Below are positions 1 to 7,936 of a stretch of DNA of 43,887 nt, in pieces. Source of the DNA: Pseudomonadota bacterium (lineage in GTDB: Bacteria > Desulfobacterota > Desulfobulbia > Desulfobulbales > Desulfocapsaceae). Position numbers and translations under genes: made by a program. Position 1 is the stretch's first letter. Each line of letters opens with the position of its first letter. The stretch is taken from contig JAHJLI010000093.1 in the NCBI GenBank assembly GCA_018821785.1, positions 1-43,887 on the forward strand, given 5' to 3'. The notes beneath the pieces are model-generated. The model had not been told where the DNA came from. It did not search any database and saw nothing but the letters and a program-made list of their open reading frames with translations.

Positions 1-106
1 CGTCAACGAACACCTCTTCCCCTGCGGGTGGGCGGTGGTGAGGTGGTACAAAGACTTCAAAATAGGCCATCCCTGCAACGACAAGATCAGTTTTGGGTTG
101 GTCCAT
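1..106 (-). CDS. PfkB-family carbohydrate kinase, N-terminal fragment cut by window edge
   Basis: Only the first 35 codons are in the window; the rest lies beyond base 1. The reading starts with ATG at 106-104, after a GGAG ribosome site six bases upstream. It gives MDQPKTDLVVAGMAYFEV and then a proline/histidine stretch followed by PAGEEVFVD, the usual opening of PfkB (ribokinase-like) sugar kinases. The ATG overlaps the stop codon of the upstream glucosylglycerol gene by one base (TAATG), so the two are probably translationally coupled. The substrate cannot be told from this fragment. Inference: a kinase acting in the same sugar-glycerol osmolyte metabolism. Confidence 0.7.
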   Translation of the reverse strand, partial: MDQPKTDLVVAGMAYFEVFVPPHHRPPAGEEVFVD

Positions 107-2382
107 TAGACGCTCCGAACTGCCTGCATAAATTTTTCGCCCCAATGCACTACGTCGTTTTCGGTGACGATGGCAGCCATTCGTTGGCAACGATAGGTAA
201 TCTCATCCACGCCCATCGTGAGTGCCTGATGGAGCATTTTCGACATAGAGTTGGCGTCGTAAGGATTAGTCAGCAGTGCCCCATGTAACTCCACCGCAGC
301 GCCAGCAAATTCTGATAGAATCAGAACCCCTGGCGTTTCGGTTACGTTTTTAGTGGCGACATATTCCTTGGCAACCAGATTGAGCCCGTCACGCAGTGGC
401 GTGATCCAGGCCACGTCGCACGCCACATAGTGAGCAATAACCTCTGAATAGGGCAAGGACCGATAGAAATAATGCACTGGTGTCCACTCAATGGTAGCAA
501 AGCGGCCATTGATCCGGCCAACGATCTGATCAACCTCAACCCGCAGGTTTTCATAAATCTCCATGCCGGGGGCTGCGGGCGTGATGATGTTGAGAAGGGT
601 AACTCCACCATGCAACTCCGGGTGATCTTCAAGCAAATGTTCGAAGGCCTGCAGCTTTTCGAGCGACCCCTTGACGTAATCAAGCCGTTCAATCGAGACA
701 ATCCCTTTTACGCCACCCAGCAACTTCTTGATGGAACTGATCTTCTTCTGAACAGCGGGTTTCATCACGATTTCTGCGATCAGCTCGATGTCAATCCCAA
801 CGGGATGGGCACCGAGAGCCACACGGCGGCCGGAAACCTCGATAACCGAGGTCATCGAATCGACGCCCAAGGCGCAGCCGTAGGTCACAAAAGCTGGCGC
901 GCAAGAGATTGACTCGAGTACATCGAGCGGCGAGTAGGAGCGTACCGCATCGACGAAATTTTCAACATAGCGGGGAATATGAAAGCCGACATAATCACAT
1001 TGCAGCAGGCTGCCAATGATCTCGCGGCGCCAGGGGAGAATATTGAATACGTCGCTCGAGGGGAAGGCGGTGTGGTGAAAAAAAGCGATGCGCAGGTCAG
1101 GCCGCAGTGGCCGCAAAAACGCCGGTACCGTCCACAAATTATAATCGTGAATCCAGATAATCGCCCCTTCGGCCGCTTCTTGTGCCGTCTGCTCGGCGAA
1201 GATGCGGTTCACTTCAAGGTACCGTTCCCAGTGTGATTGATTAAATTTAGCAATACTCGGAAAGGAGAAGATAATTGGCCAGAACGCCTCCTTTGAGAAT
1301 TTTTTGTAAAATATATCTACATCCTCTTCCGTAAGCGCAATCCGGGCGACCTGCAGGTTCGGGTAGCGTTTGCTGTCAACCGATACATGCTGGATGAAGT
1401 CTTTGGGGTCGCGACTGGCCTGCAACGACCAGGCCACCCATGAGCCGTGGCGTGCACCGGCAAAAAAACCGAGCAACGTGGGAATAATGCCATTAGGGCT
1501 TTGAGGTCGTTTGTGTTGAACCACCCCGTCTTTAACCACCTCATCAAATGGCGGTCGGTGATAGACCATGACCAGTTCGGCCTCGCCGCGCTCATCCATA
1601 CGGAGTTGTGCCTTGCGAGTACTTTCAATCTGAGTGCCATGGTGTGCCAGCCCCGCAAGAATACCGCCGCAGCCTTCATCCGTGGCAATAAAGACGCGTG
1701 GTATTTTGCGCACCCGCTCAATCAAGGCCGGTTCGGCCCCGCCGACGACGATGCCGCGAAAGCCGGTGCTGTACATGGAGTGGTCGTTTAACGTGTCGCC
1801 GGCCACAATGACCGAATCCAGATGAAACCCTTCGACCTCGGCAAGCTGCAGCAGCGTGCTGCCCTTATTGACGCCACGCGGCAGAACGTCAAGATAGCGG
1901 TTCGCGGAAAAGAGCAGATCGCATTCAAGATCCTCAACCGCCAAGCGTAATTCGTCGCTGATTCCCCCTTCGCTTACGAAAAACGAGCAGCGTCTCTCCT
2001 GGGGCACCGTTTGCCGCTGTAACAGCGGAAACCTGGCGAGCTGCTGCAGGACAAATTGCGAACCGGGCCAGCGTGCGGCGATGTCATGATGAAGAGGGTC
2101 AACCGGGCGCAGGTCGCCATACATAATTGTCGCGCCGACATCGGCAATGATGTAGTCGGGCTGTGGCAGGGTCGAATCGCTGAGCAGGGGGATAATCGAT
2201 TCCAGCCCTCGGCCGGTGACATAAACCAATCTTGCGCCTGCTAAGCCACCACTGAAGAGGTCACGGACACGTCGTCGTGTTTCTTGTGTTCCGGCGAGCA
2301 GTGTCCCATCGAGATCAGTTGCCAGCACTAAATTGTGCGAACTTATTTGTGTTGGCAGGTGTTGTTGATTTGCTAAATGCAA
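106..2382 (-). CDS. ggpPS: Bifunctional glucosylglycerol-phosphate synthase/phosphatase (HAD + GT20)
   Basis: 758 residues. Residues 18-250 are a HAD phosphatase: nucleophile motif DLDGT (D23/D25), VTGRG near 55-59 and the late acidic motif GDTLND at 195-200. Residues 268-750 are a GT20 synthase with VYHRPPFDE, SPNGIIPTL (295-302), FWPIIF, IHDYNLW (411-417), the FFHH...FPSSD segment, RLDYVKG and DGLNLVAKE. The phosphatase-first order and the YHR/SPNG motifs fit bifunctional GgpPS enzymes, which make the compatible solute glucosylglycerol from ADP-glucose and glycerol-3-phosphate. Trehalose OtsA-OtsB fusions usually have the reverse order. The start is TTG at 2382, six to seven bases after AGGAGA. 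It lies 36 bp after the MarR gene and is coupled to the PfkB gene. Alternative: trehalose-6-phosphate synthase/phosphatase. Confidence 0.8.
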   Translation of the reverse strand: MHLANQQHLPTQISSHNLVLATDLDGTLLAGTQETRRRVRDLFSGGLAGARLVYVTGRGLESIIPLLSDSTLPQPDYIIADVGATIMYGDLRPVDPLHHDIAARWPGSQFVLQQLARFPLLQRQTVPQERRCSFFVSEGGISDELRLAVEDLECDLLFSANRYLDVLPRGVNKGSTLLQLAEVEGFHLDSVIVAGDTLNDHSMYSTGFRGIVVGGAEPALIERVRKIPRVFIATDEGCGGILAGLAHHGTQIESTRKAQLRMDERGEAELVMVYHRPPFDEVVKDGVVQHKRPQSPNGIIPTLLGFFAGARHGSWVAWSLQASRDPKDFIQHVSVDSKRYPNLQVARIALTEEDVDIFYKKFSKEAFWPIIFSFPSIAKFNQSHWERYLEVNRIFAEQTAQEAAEGAIIWIHDYNLWTVPAFLRPLRPDLRIAFFHHTAFPSSDVFNILPWRREIIGSLLQCDYVGFHIPRYVENFVDAVRSYSPLDVLESISCAPAFVTYGCALGVDSMTSVIEVSGRRVALGAHPVGIDIELIAEIVMKPAVQKKISSIKKLLGGVKGIVSIERLDYVKGSLEKLQAFEHLLEDHPELHGGVTLLNIITPAAPGMEIYENLRVEVDQIVGRINGRFATIEWTPVHYFYRSLPYSEVIAHYVACDVAWITPLRDGLNLVAKEYVATKNVTETPGVLILSEFAGAAVELHGALLTNPYDANSMSKMLHQALTMGVDEITYRCQRMAAIVTENDVVHWGEKFMQAVRSV

Positions 2383-2418
2383 ATGAAATCTCCTTTTGTT
2401 ATCTATATTTCTAACCTC

Positions 2419-2961
2419 CTAGCTGCCAAGTGTGTCAGTAAGTAACCCTGTTGACAAAATTGGTGCTGCAGAGATTTCATCGTCCGCCATCATGGTGCCC
2501 ACAAGTTGAAGTGCGGCTAAAATCATGTTTTGTTTCCAGTCTTCGAGATCTTCAAACTTCTCTAAAAAGGTCTCCTGCAAGGGAGATGGCGCTGTCTTGA
2601 GTAATTTTTTCCCGACATCTGTTTCTTTAACTAACACTTGCCTGCGGTCATTTGTGTCCTTTTCGCGCAAGACAAGCCCTTTACCTTCTAAACGATTCAA
2701 TATATCAGTTACAGTCGCTTGTTTGAGGCTGACCTGCCTGGCAACTTCGCTGACGGTCATAGCCTCTTGGCCCTGTATTTGTTTCAGGATAATGAGTTGC
2801 GGCGTAGTAATCCCATGCTGCCGAGCCAGTTGGCGGGAGTGCAGATCGATCGCCTGGATTATTCGCCTTAGACTGATCAGGACATTATCTGAAACGGAGG
2901 CCTGCGTTTTGACAGGTGAGGGTAAGTCTCTATTCATTGTTGAAATCAATGTGTTGGACAC
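2419..2961 (-). CDS. MarR-family transcriptional regulator
   Basis: 180 residues with a MarR winged helix at about 30-140: a helical dimerisation start (ISLRRIIQAID), a recognition region with VSEVARQVSLKQATVTDILNRLE, and the wing KDTNDRRQVLV, which carries the DxRR signature. It is the first gene of an apparent operon with ggpPS and the PfkB kinase, so it probably controls glucosylglycerol synthesis and itself. An osmotic or ligand signal is only inferred. The start is uncertain: GTG at 2961 or ATG at 2937, neither with a good ribosome site. The first 25 residues are polar and may not be part of the fold. Confidence 0.8.
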   Translation of the reverse strand: MSNTLISTMNRDLPSPVKTQASVSDNVLISLRRIIQAIDLHSRQLARQHGITTPQLIILKQIQGQEAMTVSEVARQVSLKQATVTDILNRLEGKGLVLREKDTNDRRQVLVKETDVGKKLLKTAPSPLQETFLEKFEDLEDWKQNMILAALQLVGTMMADDEISAAPILSTGLLTDTLGS

Positions 2962-3067
2962 TATGTATTAAATGAAAAATCAATAGGGTTATAGCTATTC
3001 TTTTCTCCCAGGTATTATCAAAATAACCAGGAAAATAAAAGATATTATGTGTATCTGGCAAACAGAC

Positions 3068-3101
3068 AATTTACATTGGATACGATACATTGTCAATGTA
3101 A
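3068..3101 (-). promoter_or_regulatory. Predicted sigma-70 promoter and operator of the MarR-ggpPS operon
   Basis: On the minus strand, TTGACA (3096-3091) is followed after 17 bp by TAAATT (3073-3068). The promoter is covered by a dyad with arms TTACATTG (3071-3078) and CAATGTAA (3094-3101), plus a third TACATTG unit at 3086-3092. A dyad overlapping a promoter upstream of a MarR gene is the usual layout of autorepression. The rest of the 2962-3311 gap holds only this site and the toxin-antitoxin promoter. Confidence 0.5.
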
Positions 3102-3240
3102 GCCTGTAGGCAGTGAACCCGCAAGAACTATTTGCGTCATCTATTCTTCCATTCATTGGGCCAGGATTTCATTTGCCCTCCCCCCGGCACAAAAAAAGGT
3201 TTCCCTCATCCGTTATTGGCAAGGAAAACGTTCGTTTTAT

Positions 3241-3300
3241 TTGCTATAGATGAATAGGTGGTTTATGGTATAGTATTAAAAAGTACTACCTATTAATAAT
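3241..3300 (+). promoter_or_regulatory. Promoter and inverted-repeat operator of the toxin-antitoxin pair
   Basis: TTGCTA (3241-3246), a 17-bp spacer and TATGGT (3264-3269) form a plausible promoter. It is overlapped by an inverted repeat with arms AATAGGTGGT (about 3252-3261) and ACTACCTATT (about 3285-3294), matching at nine of ten positions. An inner partial repeat (GGTATAGTA / TACTACC) is also present. Ribbon-helix-helix antitoxins commonly bind such repeats to autoregulate. Confidence 0.5.
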
Positions 3301-3311
3301 GAGGTATCAGC

Positions 3312-3584
3312 ATGGCGACATCTGTAAAACTTGATGACGATCTGAAAAGCCGGATTCAGCATCTGGCTGACGTGCGACATCGCTCAGCGCACTGGATCAT
3401 GCGCGAAGCAATTCGCGACTACGTTGAGCGCGAAGAAGCACGAGAAGGTTTCAAGCAGGAGGCCTTGGCGTCATGGACAGCCTATAAGGAAACTGGGCGG
3501 CACCTGACAAGCCAGGAAGTTCGTAACTGGTTGAATACCTGGGGTACGGACGAAGAAAAAGAGATCCCTCCGTGCCACAAGTAA
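3312..3584 (+). CDS. Ribbon-helix-helix (CopG/ParD-like) antitoxin
   Basis: 90 residues. The N-terminal 50 residues fit the ribbon-helix-helix fold: beta strand TSVKLDDDLKSRI, helix, turn with RSAHWIMREAI, then helix. The acidic/basic C-terminal tail would wrap the toxin. The last 13 bases overlap the ParE-like gene, the usual antitoxin-first order. A ribosome site GAGG lies upstream of ATG 3312. Role inferred from family: neutralises the ParE-type toxin and represses its own promoter together with it. Confidence 0.85.
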   Translation: MATSVKLDDDLKSRIQHLADVRHRSAHWIMREAIRDYVEREEAREGFKQEALASWTAYKETGRHLTSQEVRNWLNTWGTDEEKEIPPCHK

Positions 3585-3865
3585 TTGTTACGGAAGGCGC
3601 AGCGCAAGGGTTGGAACGCTGTCGGCGTTTTCTGGCAGAAAAAAATCCGCAGGCGGCGAAGCGTGCCGGTCAAGCGATAGACCGCCAATTTGCGCTTCTG
3701 GAAACGGAACCAGGGGTAGGCAGGCCGTTTGAAGATCTTAAAGATTTTCGCGAGTTGATCATCCCATTCGGAGACACTGGTTATGTGGCGCTTTATCACC
3801 ACGAAGTGAACGCCGGTTCGGTTTACGTGCTGGCCTTTCGACATCAAAAAGAAGCGGGCTACTGA
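3572..3865 (+). CDS. ParE/RelE-superfamily toxin
   Basis: 97 residues starting at GTG 3572 inside the end of the antitoxin gene. ParE-like features: N-terminal VTEGAAQGLERCRRF, the helical hairpin of about residues 25-42, the segment PGVGRPFEDLKDFRELIIPFGDTGYVALYHH and the end VYVLAFRHQKEAGY. ParE toxins poison DNA gyrase and RelE relatives cleave mRNA; the sequence suits the ParE branch, but the target is not proven. The gene ends 30 bp before a strong terminator hairpin. Confidence 0.85.
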   Translation: MPQVIVTEGAAQGLERCRRFLAEKNPQAAKRAGQAIDRQFALLETEPGVGRPFEDLKDFRELIIPFGDTGYVALYHHEVNAGSVYVLAFRHQKEAGY

Positions 3866-3894
3866 TAATTACTAACGATAATCCGTAAGCTACT

Positions 3895-3937
3895 AATATC
3901 CCAAAGGGCATTGCCCTATGGGATATTGTTGAATTTT
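3895..3937. terminator. Bidirectional terminator hairpin
   Basis: The arms 3895-3910 and 3912-3927 pair at 15 of 16 positions around a one-base loop (AATATCCC... / ...GGGATATT) and are followed by GTTGAATTTTT on the plus strand. It sits between the convergent ParE gene and the threonine-tail gene and can serve both. Confidence 0.75.
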
Positions 3938-3957
3938 TATAAAATTCTTCTCACCAA

Positions 3958-4398
3958 CTAGTTGGTCTTGGTAGTCGTCGTAGTGGTAGTTTTTTTCTGT
4001 CCGAAGATAGGGTTTTCCGATGTTGTTGTTGTGGTCTTTTTTTCTTCGATCATCGGTTTTGCCGAAGTTGTAGTCGTGGTTTCATGAACCATTACTTTTT
4101 CAGCTGTCATTTGGGTGCCATTGCTGGAGTAATACACCGTCACTGGCAGACCGGATCTCACAGTTTCCATGGAAACCGGTTCACCTTTTTCGTTAATATA
4201 ATGGGTTTTCTTGGTGTAGGTGTACACCACCGGGTTTGGGCTGGATTCGGAGCGGATCACCAGGGTGTCGGGGTTGACCTCGCTGATTGTCCCGGCGGTT
4301 TCCGTCTTTGTGACAGTCATTTGGCTCTGTTGGGCAAACGAGCAGACCGGTGCAACCAAAACAGTCAATGCGAATGCGAATAAACGTAATTTTTTCAT
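3958..4398 (-). CDS. Exported protein with threonine-rich tail, function unknown
   Basis: 146 residues. A signal peptide (MKKLRLFAFALTVLVAPVCSFA) is followed by QQSQ. Residues 30-100 form a small beta-rich domain (GTISEVNPDTLVIRSE, VVYTYTKKTHYINEKGEPV, LPVTVYYSS). From residue 105 the chain is low complexity, with three blocks of five to seven threonines separated by short MIEEKK- or IFGQKK-like spacers, ending KTN. The ribosome site is GGGAG before ATG 4398. No family recognised; probably periplasmic. The tail resembles that of the neighbouring lipoprotein. Upstream lies the repeated hairpin/dyad element at 4413-4485. Confidence 0.7.
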   Translation of the reverse strand: MKKLRLFAFALTVLVAPVCSFAQQSQMTVTKTETAGTISEVNPDTLVIRSESSPNPVVYTYTKKTHYINEKGEPVSMETVRSGLPVTVYYSSNGTQMTAEKVMVHETTTTTSAKPMIEEKKTTTTTSENPIFGQKKTTTTTTTKTN

Positions 4399-4412
4399 AA
4401 TGTTCTCCCTTT

Positions 4413-4485
4413 AGTCACTTACAAAAAATATTTGCACGTTCTTGGCGAAGATTTTTTGATAAGTGGCTTATCCCGTTTGTCGGGG
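4413..4485. repeat. Hairpin plus ATCCCG-N5-CGGG dyad element, copy 1
   Basis: On the plus strand a stem of about 15 bp (GTCACTTAC then an A-run, pairing with a T-run then GATAAGTGGC) encloses a loop starting ATTTGCA. It is followed at once by the dyad ATCCCG, five bases, CGGGGT (about 4469-4485). It resembles copy 2 at 11128-11209 in order and in many bases, with changed but still pairing stem ends. Here it forms the leader or promoter region of the minus-strand threonine-tail gene. Confidence 0.45.
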
Positions 4486-4550
4486 TTAGGATTAAAATAC
4501 ATGGGACGTAAACTGCGATTTGTTACCGAACATTGATCATACTCCAGGAT

Positions 4551-4733
4551 TTATGGAGTTTTGGTGGTGGTTGTAGTGGTGGTTTCCTTGACCATCGGCC
4601 TTTCAATGGTTGTCGTTGTTTGTTTAATCACTTCCCCCGAGCTTTCATTTTTGGCTTTTGATCCACAGGCGGAAAAAGTGGCGATCATCAAAAAAAGGAC
4701 TACGTAGGGGACGAAAAATTTGCTCTTTTCCAT
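4551..4733 (-). CDS. Small lipoprotein with threonine-rich tail, function unknown
   Basis: 60 residues. N-terminal MEKS, a hydrophobic segment and the lipobox TFSAC with the acylated cysteine at 23, then a short polar region and two threonine runs (QTTTTIE and ETTTTTTTKTP). A ribosome site (AAAGGA) precedes the ATG at 4733. A sigma-54-type promoter lies at 4861-4875 and a dyad 100 bp further upstream, so it is a predicted member of the sigma-54 regulon. Function unknown; probably anchored in an envelope membrane. Confidence 0.7.
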   Translation of the reverse strand: MEKSKFFVPYVVLFLMIATFSACGSKAKNESSGEVIKQTTTTIERPMVKETTTTTTTKTP

Positions 4734-4860
4734 TTTGGCTATTCCTTTCTGTAAATGTTTTGAGAAAAAAACGGTTAGTTACCTTTTCTTCCTTTAACTA
4801 AAGAGATTGTGTCGTTTGGTGAAAAACGTTTCGGACGTCGCGACCACCGGTTTTCTTAAT

Positions 4861-4875
4861 GCATTTTCGGTGCCA
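4861..4875 (-). promoter_or_regulatory. Predicted sigma-54 promoter (-24/-12) for the small lipoprotein
   Basis: Read on the minus strand: TGGCACCGAAAATGC. GG and GC have the exact sigma-54 spacing, and the -24 half TGGCAC is consensus. It lies about 130 bp before the start codon at 4733 and 100 bp from the dyad at 4976-5006. Nothing else is seen in the 4734-5102 gap. Confidence 0.65.
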
Positions 4876-4975
4876 GGACAAAACGCCAAAACTAATCACA
4901 TGCAACGTAACGATATGTAACAATATATTTTCGAAGGTTTAATTTTTGAATAGATTAGCCATAAGGCAAACAAGA

Positions 4976-5006
4976 GGTTATATTTAGCCAATGGTCAAAG
5001 GCGACC
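4976..5006. promoter_or_regulatory. 31-bp dyad, copy E (degenerate right arm), predicted activator site
   Basis: Left arm GGTTATAT, centre AGCCAATGG, right end GGCGACC: same length and centre as the better copies, but the right arm is weak. It lies 100 bp upstream of the minus-strand sigma-54 promoter at 4861-4875. It is also 97 bp before the start of the divergent PAS sigma-54 activator, so it could affect that gene too. Confidence 0.6.
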
Positions 5007-5102
5007 ACCACCCCACGCTTTATTCGATCAGGTCTTTTGTTTGGAATCTTGAGGGGCAACCACAATACGGTTGCGTTTCTTTTTGGAAGACGGTCTGTAA
5101 CT

Positions 5103-6623
5103 ATGGAAACTCAAAAAAGCACTCTTGAAAAACTCGCATCCAACAAACATCCCTTTGTTGGGGTTTTTTTCAACATCATGGGGGCGATCCGTCAGCCTTT
5201 GATTGTTCTTGACAGTGAATTGACGGTTTTAAAAGCCAATTACTTCTTTTACCGGACGTTCAACATCAGACCAGAGGAGGCTGAAGGGCAGCTGCTCTAT
5301 AATCTTGGCAACCGGCAATGGGATATTGCCGAGCTTAGAAAATTGCTCGAGTGTGTCCTTTCTGAAAATAGCGAAATAAATAACTTTAGGGTTGAGAATC
5401 AATTTGCGACGATCGGACGCAAGATTTTAGTTGTAAATGCCAGACGAATTGCAAGAAAGTCGGGCCAAGTGAAACTGATCCTTCTCTCCATTGAGGATGT
5501 GACTGAGCGAGAAGATCAAAAAAGTGCTCTTGAAGCACTAGTCAAAATACGTACTGCAGACCTTGTCGTTGCCAAGAAAGAAGCGGAGGAAAGAAAAGAA
5601 AGCGCCGAAACTGCCCTTGCCGAAGTTCTACAATTAAAAGAGCAGCTCATTTTGGAAAGAGCATATCTTCAGGAAGAGATTAAACTTGAAAACAACCACG
5701 AGGTAATTATTGGTCAAAGCGATGCGCTCAAGAGCGTACTGCATCAAGTAGGACAGATTGCCAGCAGCAATACCACCGTGTTGATCCTGGGTGAGACCGG
5801 CACCGGTAAAGAATTGATCGCCAGGGCTATTCATAACTCGAGTTTACGTAGAAATCGGGCTTTGATAAAAGTAAATTGCGCGACGCTGCCGGCAAACCTC
5901 ATCGAGAGTGAATTGTTTGGGCATGAGAAGGGTTCGTTCACCGGTTCACAGGCAAGACACCTTGGCCGATTTGAGATCGCCAATAGTACTACTCTTTTTC
6001 TTGATGAACTGGGAGAATTGCCGCTCGAACTTCAGGCAAAGCTGCTGCGAGTCCTTCAGGACGGCGAGTTTGAGCGTGTCGGCAGTTCACACACCATCAA
6101 GGTCGATGTTCGGATTATTGCCGCTACCAATCGTAATTTGGAGGAGGAGGTACGGGATGGCAATTTCCGTGAGGATCTCTGGTATCGCTTGAGTATCTTT
6201 CCGATAACCGTGCCACCACTTCGGGATCGCCCGGAAGACATACCGCTTCTCGTAGCTTTCTATATCAAAAAGATCGCCAAGCGGATGGGCAAATACATTG
6301 AAATCATAACTGAACGTACAATGAATGCTTTGAAAGAGTACCACTGGCCTGGAAATATTAGAGAACTGGAAAATGTCCTTGAACGGGCGGTGATCAATTC
6401 GTCGGGGCCTAAGCTTCGCCTTGCTGATGAACTCAGGAAGCCGACAAAAAATGTATCCACCAGCCCTCAAACCATGGAAGCCGTTGAACGAAACCATATT
6501 CTAGAAGTCCTTGAAATGACCAACTGGAAAGTGAGCGGCAAGGGTGGCGCATCGGAAATTCTTGGCCTTGACCGCAGCACCTTGCGAGCCCGTATGGCTA
6601 AACTCAATATCGAAAAACCCTGA
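5103..6623 (+). CDS. Sigma-54-dependent transcriptional activator with PAS input domain
   Basis: 506 residues from ATG 5103 (an in-frame TTG at 5037 would add 22 residues). A PAS domain (about 22-140: LIVLDSELTVLKANYFF ... IEDVTERE), a coiled coil (145-195), then AAA+ (200-430) with Walker A GETGTGKE, the sigma-54 contact loop as GSFTGS instead of GAFTGA, Walker B LFLDE, the arginine-finger region FREDLWYRL and WPGNIRELENV. A Fis-type helix-turn-helix closes the protein and ends LDRSTLRARMAKLNIEKP. PAS ligands could be redox, small-molecule or heme signals; none is evident. Residues 145-506 are closely matched by the activator at 9593-11116. Ribosome site weak (GGAAGA). Confidence 0.9.
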   Translation: METQKSTLEKLASNKHPFVGVFFNIMGAIRQPLIVLDSELTVLKANYFFYRTFNIRPEEAEGQLLYNLGNRQWDIAELRKLLECVLSENSEINNFRVENQFATIGRKILVVNARRIARKSGQVKLILLSIEDVTEREDQKSALEALVKIRTADLVVAKKEAEERKESAETALAEVLQLKEQLILERAYLQEEIKLENNHEVIIGQSDALKSVLHQVGQIASSNTTVLILGETGTGKELIARAIHNSSLRRNRALIKVNCATLPANLIESELFGHEKGSFTGSQARHLGRFEIANSTTLFLDELGELPLELQAKLLRVLQDGEFERVGSSHTIKVDVRIIAATNRNLEEEVRDGNFREDLWYRLSIFPITVPPLRDRPEDIPLLVAFYIKKIAKRMGKYIEIITERTMNALKEYHWPGNIRELENVLERAVINSSGPKLRLADELRKPTKNVSTSPQTMEAVERNHILEVLEMTNWKVSGKGGASEILGLDRSTLRARMAKLNIEKP

Positions 6624-6737
6624 TTCGCATTCGCGCTTGATCCCAACCTCCTTCCTGCCCTGTCAACAAAAGGGCGCCGTACTTTATCCGATCTTCGCAA
6701 CATCTCCTTTTTCCCTCCCCACTCAAGAAGGGCCGGT

Positions 6738-6768
6738 GGTGATATATGACCATCGGTTAAGTATGACC
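6738..6768. promoter_or_regulatory. 31-bp dyad, copy A, predicted activator site
   Basis: GGTGATAT, centre ACCATCGGT, right arm GTATGACC, followed by six T. It lies 102 bp upstream of the sigma-54 promoter at 6871-6885. It could also act as a terminator for the activator gene ending at 6623, because a T-run follows the dyad. Confidence 0.65.
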
Positions 6769-6870
6769 TTTTTTCTCTAGTCTTCAGTAACTGTTTCAGC
6801 CCATATCGTTTAGTTAGAATATTACACAATATCAAATTGATATCCGGCAGTGTGGGGAAGGTTGGCGGCC

Positions 6871-6885
6871 TGGCATAAGAATTGA
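6871..6885 (+). promoter_or_regulatory. Predicted sigma-54 promoter for the BON-DUF3309-AI-2E genes
   Basis: TGGCATAAGAATTGA: -24 GG and -12 G at the correct spacing, with A in place of the -12 C. The block TAAGAATTG and the upstream CAGTGTG are shared with the promoter at 41988-42002. The predicted start near 6897 leaves a leader of about 110 bases before ATG 7009. Confidence 0.6.
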
Positions 6886-7008
6886 AGTGTAAAAAGGCAT
6901 AATGGAAAAAGCCATGTTTTGCTCAAGGGCAAAGGTATGGTGATAAGTCAAACAAATTTGCAGGATCTCCCTGCTGCCGTCCAACCAAAAAATAGGAGTA
7001 TCTCCATC

Positions 7009-7794
7009 ATGAAAAAACCAATGTACCGCTTGGCAATGATTGCCACTGTGGCCTCGACGTTTTTAATCAGCTCGCCGATCTTTGCCGTCGGGACGGATGA
7101 CCAAATTGAATCAACCGCCAAAAGAACCTATGTGTTCAAGACCTACCTCAAGGATGATAACATCAAGATGCAGGCAAATGATGGGGTTGTCACATTGACC
7201 GGTACCGTCTCCGATACATCCCACAAATCCTTGGCCGGGGAAACTGTTGCCGGTCTGCCTGGCGTTAAGAGAGTCGACAACAAACTGGAAGAAAAAAGTG
7301 CAGCTCTTTCTGCACAATCGGATGCATGGCTTATCGCCAAAGTGAAAACAACACTTTTATTCCATAATAACGTCAATGCGTTTGGAACTGAGGTGCTTGC
7401 CGAAGCTGGAATAATCACTTTGCGAGGCCAGGCCGCCAACAATGCGCAAAAGGATCTGACGACTGAATATGCCATGGATGTGGAAGGTGTAAAAAATGTT
7501 AAAAATGAAATGAAAGTGGCAAATGCCACAGAAAAGACAACCAGCCAAAAAATTGCCACTCAGGTGGATGCGGTTGCAGATTCGATTGATGATGCATCCA
7601 TCACCGCTCTGGTAAAAGCGACATTGCTCAACCATCGCTCGACCAGCAGTATCAACACCACAGTTCATACCCAAGAGGGCGTCGTCACCTTGGGAGGCAA
7701 GGCCAAGACCGCAGCTGAAAAGGATCTGGCCGGTAAATTCGCAGGTGACGTGCACGGTGTAACCAAGATCGTAAACAACATGACCATCATTTAA
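7009..7794 (+). CDS. Periplasmic protein with three BON domains
   Basis: 261 residues from ATG 7009, chosen because a clear signal peptide follows (MKKPMYRLAMIATVAS..., cleavage after SSPIFA) and AGGAG precedes; the frame is open further upstream. Three BON domains of about 60 residues: 33-90 (TYVFKTYLKDDNI...GVVTLTGTV), about 100-165 (KTTLLFHNNV...GIITLRGQA) and about 195-261 (KATLLNHRST...GVVTLGGKA). BON domains are thought to bind phospholipid or glycan surfaces and occur in osmotic-shock proteins such as OsmY. Paralogue of the gene at 22793-23665. First gene after a predicted sigma-54 promoter. Confidence 0.85.
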   Translation: MKKPMYRLAMIATVASTFLISSPIFAVGTDDQIESTAKRTYVFKTYLKDDNIKMQANDGVVTLTGTVSDTSHKSLAGETVAGLPGVKRVDNKLEEKSAALSAQSDAWLIAKVKTTLLFHNNVNAFGTEVLAEAGIITLRGQAANNAQKDLTTEYAMDVEGVKNVKNEMKVANATEKTTSQKIATQVDAVADSIDDASITALVKATLLNHRSTSSINTTVHTQEGVVTLGGKAKTAAEKDLAGKFAGDVHGVTKIVNNMTII

Positions 7795-7936
7795 GCCGAA
7801 CAGAGGCCAAATCGCTGCCGACTCAAATCCGGTGGCGAGTAGCTTATGATTTTGGATATTGTTCAGGGTTTTTCAAAGAGCAGGCTGAAAGCAAGGTGTA
7901 CCGCTTTGCACATCAATCATTTAAGGAGGTTGAATC

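Noticed and set aside
106..2382. Call as trehalose OtsA-OtsB fusion
   Set aside because: Domain order (phosphatase first) and the YHRPPFDE/SPNG motifs fit glucosylglycerol-phosphate synthase better; kept as an alternative.
3049..3249. 66-codon reading between MarR and the antitoxin gene
   Set aside because: It covers the predicted promoter and operator region, has no ribosome site and no protein-like features.
6902..6943. 13-codon reading at the start of the BON leader
   Set aside because: It begins only a few bases after the predicted transcript start and has no ribosome site.
7795..7936. Sigma-54 promoter in GGTGTACCGCTTTGC before the DUF3309 gene
   Set aside because: The distance between GG and GC is one base too long and no dyad is near; the gene is probably read from 6871.
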